DNA from: Syntrophomonas sp.
GTDB taxonomy: Bacteria; Bacillota; Syntrophomonadia; Syntrophomonadales; Syntrophomonadaceae
Length of the DNA: 57,339 nt
Direction: 5' to 3'
Assembly: GCA_016841875.1 (NCBI GenBank)
Contig: JAENYG010000022.1
Span: 1-57,339 of the forward strand
The notes under the pieces were generated by a model, which had not been told where the DNA came from, searched no databases, and saw only the letters and a list, made by a program, of their open reading frames with translations. Every line of letters begins with the position of its first letter. Position 1 is the first letter of the stretch. A program made the translations under genes and the position numbers. Shown piece after piece: positions 57,296 through 57,339 of this stretch.

Positions 57296-57339
57296 CTCAA
57301 CTTTCGCAGGAGAGTTATACCGCAAAAGCATTGATATTA

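Overview
The window looks like a chromosomal segment of a motile Gram-positive bacterium of the Firmicutes. A clostridial lineage near the Syntrophomonadaceae is my best guess, from memory of gene content rather than a search. Evidence: whiA-yvcK-rapZ and cggR-gap-pgk-tpi-gpmI-eno-secG modules, ftsEX with a secreted M23 peptidase, hpf-secA-prfB, a perfect SigD/sigma-28 promoter, a K+-dependent membrane pyrophosphatase, and frequent GTG and TTG starts behind strong Shine-Dalgarno sequences. Gene order recalls the Bacillus subtilis stretch carrying yvcJKL, cggR-eno, rnr, uvrAB, minJ-ctpB, ftsEX, prfB-secA-hpf and fliS. I see no tRNA, rRNA, CRISPR array, prophage or intact transposase.

Layout. 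1-6.2 kb: a methyltransferase, an aminotransferase plus ketopantoate-reductase-like pair, and a 906-residue GtrA/GT2/GT-C fusion. 6.3-19.5 kb (minus strand): cggR, lower glycolysis, secG, hppA, an esterase, an HD-domain protein and rnr. A roughly 210-nt multibranched foldable sequence sits between hppA and the esterase. 19.7-27 kb (minus): rapZ, yvcK, whiA, rpoN, and a ClC channel next to a cyclic-di-AMP receptor. 27-30.7 kb: a phosphoglucose/phosphomannose isomerase, two tandem HAD phosphatases and a YvlD-like protein. 30.8-39.2 kb: uvrC, uvrA, uvrB and a P-loop ATPase. 39.4-47.9 kb: a MinJ-like PDZ protein, ctpB, an M23 peptidase, ftsX, ftsE, a split transketolase and prfB with its programmed frameshift. 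48.5-53.8 kb: motB, motA, secA, hpf and a zinc-ribbon protein. 54-57.1 kb: flagellar chaperones, fliS and flaG, divergent from an EF-hand-like acidic protein.

How the genes fit together. CggR probably controls its own transcript through an operator-like site at 19545-19580 and hence gap-pgk-tpi-gpmI-eno. YvcK, RapZ and WhiA link carbon flow to envelope growth and division. FtsEX with the coiled-coil M23 peptidase forms a division or elongation hydrolase module. MotAB, FliS, FlaG and the chaperones are flagellar.

The most unusual content is intergenic. At least four families of palindromic elements are scattered between genes. (A) carries GGGGACGGTTCT or related GGGGACAGGTCCC cores. (B) carries CAGGCACTAACTTACTAACT arms. 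(C) is a composite element flanked by direct copies of hairpin sequence. (D) is a single 58-nt palindrome. Several touch coding sequence: one supplies the last codons and stop of the MinJ-like gene, and others abut uvrA, uvrB and ctpB. With the multibranched element at 9883-10091 these are the best candidates for undescribed biology here.
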